Of a stretch of 64,000 nt of DNA, positions 63,014 through 64,000 are shown in pieces. Source of the DNA: Paraburkholderia lacunae. GTDB taxonomy: Bacteria; Pseudomonadota; Gammaproteobacteria; Burkholderiales; Burkholderiaceae. The DNA lies in NCBI RefSeq assembly GCF_003353175.1, contig NZ_QHKS01000027.1, positions 33,181-97,180 on the forward strand. Reading direction: 5' to 3'. The translations under genes and the position numbers were made by a program. The notes below the pieces were generated by a model. That model ran no database searches and had not been told where the DNA came from. It saw only the letters and a program-made list of their open reading frames with translations. The first letter of the stretch is position 1. The number at the start of each line of letters is the position of its first letter.

Positions 63014-63820
63014 ATGAGCGACACGAACCCGGATCCCAAAACTTCGATCCAGGTGATCGAACGCATGATGCGCTTGCTCGACGCACTCGCTGCGCATAGC
63101 GACCCGGTCAGCCTGAAAGAACTCGCCATCCGCACGGAGTTGCATCCGTCCACCGCCCACCGCATCCTGAACGACATGGTGATGTGCCGGCTGGTCGACC
63201 GGTCGGACCCCGGTACCTACCGCCTCGGCATGCGCCTGCTCGAACTGGGCAATCTGGTCAAGGCGCGTCTGTCGGTACGCGATGCGGCGCTCACGCCAAT
63301 GCGCGAGCTGCATCGCCAAACTGGCCAGACAGTCAATCTGTCGGTGCGCCAGGGCGACGAGATCGTCTATATAGAACGCGCCTATTCCGAGCGCTCCGGC
63401 ATGCAGGTGGTGCGGGCCATCGGCGGCCGGGCGCCGCTGCATCTGACCTCGGTGGGCAAGCTGTTCCTCGCCGCCGACGAATCGACCCGCGTGCGTGCCT
63501 ACGCCACGCGCACCGGGCTGTCGGGTCATACGCAAAACAGCATTACCGACCTGAACAAACTGGAGCGCGAACTGTCGCACGTGCGCCAGCAAGCCTGTGC
63601 GCGCGATAACGAAGAACTGGAACTGGGCGTGCGCTGCATCGCGGCCGGCATTTATGACGACACCGGCAAGCTGGTTGCGGGCCTGTCGCTGTCCGCACCG
63701 GCGGATCGCCTGCAGGATTCGTGGCTTGGGCAACTCAGCCAGACTGCGCTCATGATTTCCGAATCGCTCGGTTACCGGCCGCAATCGCAGCAGGAACCAC
63801 CGCACTCGCAGCACGCGTAA
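63014..63820 (+). CDS. IclR family transcriptional regulator
   Basis: 268 residues. An N-terminal winged helix (about 14-75: VIERMMRLLDALAAHSD, LKELAIRTELHPSTAHRIL) precedes the effector-binding IclR domain (TGQTVNLSVRQGDEIVYIER, APLHLTSVGKLFLA, ARDNEELELGVRCIAAGIYD). The start MSDTNPDPKTSIQ fits; there is no clear ribosome binding site. Divergent from lutA, so it probably controls lutAB; the ligand, perhaps lactate or pyruvate, is an inference. Confidence 0.93.
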   Translation: MSDTNPDPKTSIQVIERMMRLLDALAAHSDPVSLKELAIRTELHPSTAHRILNDMVMCRLVDRSDPGTYRLGMRLLELGNLVKARLSVRDAALTPMRELHRQTGQTVNLSVRQGDEIVYIERAYSERSGMQVVRAIGGRAPLHLTSVGKLFLAADESTRVRAYATRTGLSGHTQNSITDLNKLERELSHVRQQACARDNEELELGVRCIAAGIYDDTGKLVAGLSLSAPADRLQDSWLGQLSQTALMISESLGYRPQSQQEPPHSQHA

Positions 63821-63837
63821 GCCGGCAGTTCACGGTC

Positions 63838-63873
63838 AACAAAAAAGCCTCGCGTCCGCGAGGCTTTTTTGTT
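63838..63873 (+). terminator. Terminator after the IclR-type gene
   Basis: A 15-bp stem (AACAAAAAAGCCTCG/CGAGGCTTTTTTGTT) with a 6-base loop and T-runs on both strands. It ends the regulator gene, right before the mobile element sequence. Confidence 0.9.
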
Positions 63874-63931
63874 TCGCTTGACCCGTCCTGAAATGGGTTG
63901 ACACTTTTTCCGCCCTTGGAAGGAGAGTCAA

Positions 63932-64000
63932 TTGGAATCAGGGATCAAGCGTACACAGCGGGACTACAGCCTCGCCTTTAAACTGTCAGTGGTCGAACAG
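63932..64000 (+). mobile_element. IS3-type transposase OrfA, 5' end (cut by window end)
   Basis: From TTG (63932) the frame reads 23 codons including IKRTQRDYSLAFKLSVVEQ, typical of the HTH N terminus of IS3-family OrfA proteins. AGGAGAG lies six bases before the TTG, a strong ribosome binding site. The left end of the element should be between the terminator and this frame (63874-63920); I could not define the inverted repeat. The element continues past the window. Confidence 0.7.

Overview
The window is GC-rich with dense, mostly minus-strand genes. Its gene order and protein content match a beta-proteobacterium of the Burkholderia/Paraburkholderia group. The signs are purA-hisZ-hflC-hflK-hflX-hfq-der-bamB-yfgM-hisS-ispG-rodZ-rlmN-ndk in one block, a pyrG-kdsA-eno-ftsB block, and an iscR-iscS-iscU-iscA-hscB-hscA-fdx-iscX block. 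This looks like core chromosome. I assign the genus by recognition of the proteins, not by a database search.

Layout. 1-3 kb: 3' end of tex, then the potassium transporter kup. 3.3-20.5 kb: a long minus-strand run covering purine, histidine and isoprenoid synthesis, Hfq and HflX/K/C, ribosome assembly (Der), outer-membrane assembly (BamB), cell shape (RodZ) and RlmN/Ndk. 20.8-28.8 kb: a Bax-inhibitor-like membrane protein, then MBL hydrolase, bamC, dapA, methyltransferase, trpS, M50 protease, YrdC-family protein and PHP phosphatase. 28.9-33.1 kb: alpha/beta hydrolase, DUF455 protein, gamma-carbonic anhydrase-like protein, Hsp33 and a small lipoprotein. 33.3-37.8 kb: ftsB, eno, kdsA, pyrG. 38-45.2 kb: hydrolase, comEC, tatD, lolD, lolC/E, small unknown gene. 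45.3-52.3 kb (plus strand): phosphoglycerate-mutase-related protein, recJ, prfB with its programmed frameshift, lysS and a Gln-rich glycine-zipper protein. 52.4-58.7 kb: the isc Fe-S assembly operon with two IscR-type sites on its promoter. 58.7-60.4 kb: tyrosine phosphatase and two small envelope proteins. 60.6-63.8 kb: lutB and lutA facing a divergent IclR regulator. The last about 70 bases are the 5' end of an IS3-type transposase gene.

The operons hang together functionally: isc makes Fe-S clusters used by IspG, RlmN, LutA/LutB and possibly TrpRS, all encoded here; BamB, BamC, LolD/LolC, KdsA and RodZ all serve the envelope.

I found no obviously new multi-gene system such as a defence island, phage or biosynthetic cluster. 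The points most worth a second look are: a lutAB pair with no adjacent lutC and a palindrome resembling the IclR operator; a four-cysteine motif and helical insertion in TrpRS; a terminator that splits the isc operon; short tandem repeats with different unit sequences at five gene junctions; and a run of nine G inside a lipoprotein gene. No tRNA, rRNA or CRISPR array was seen.
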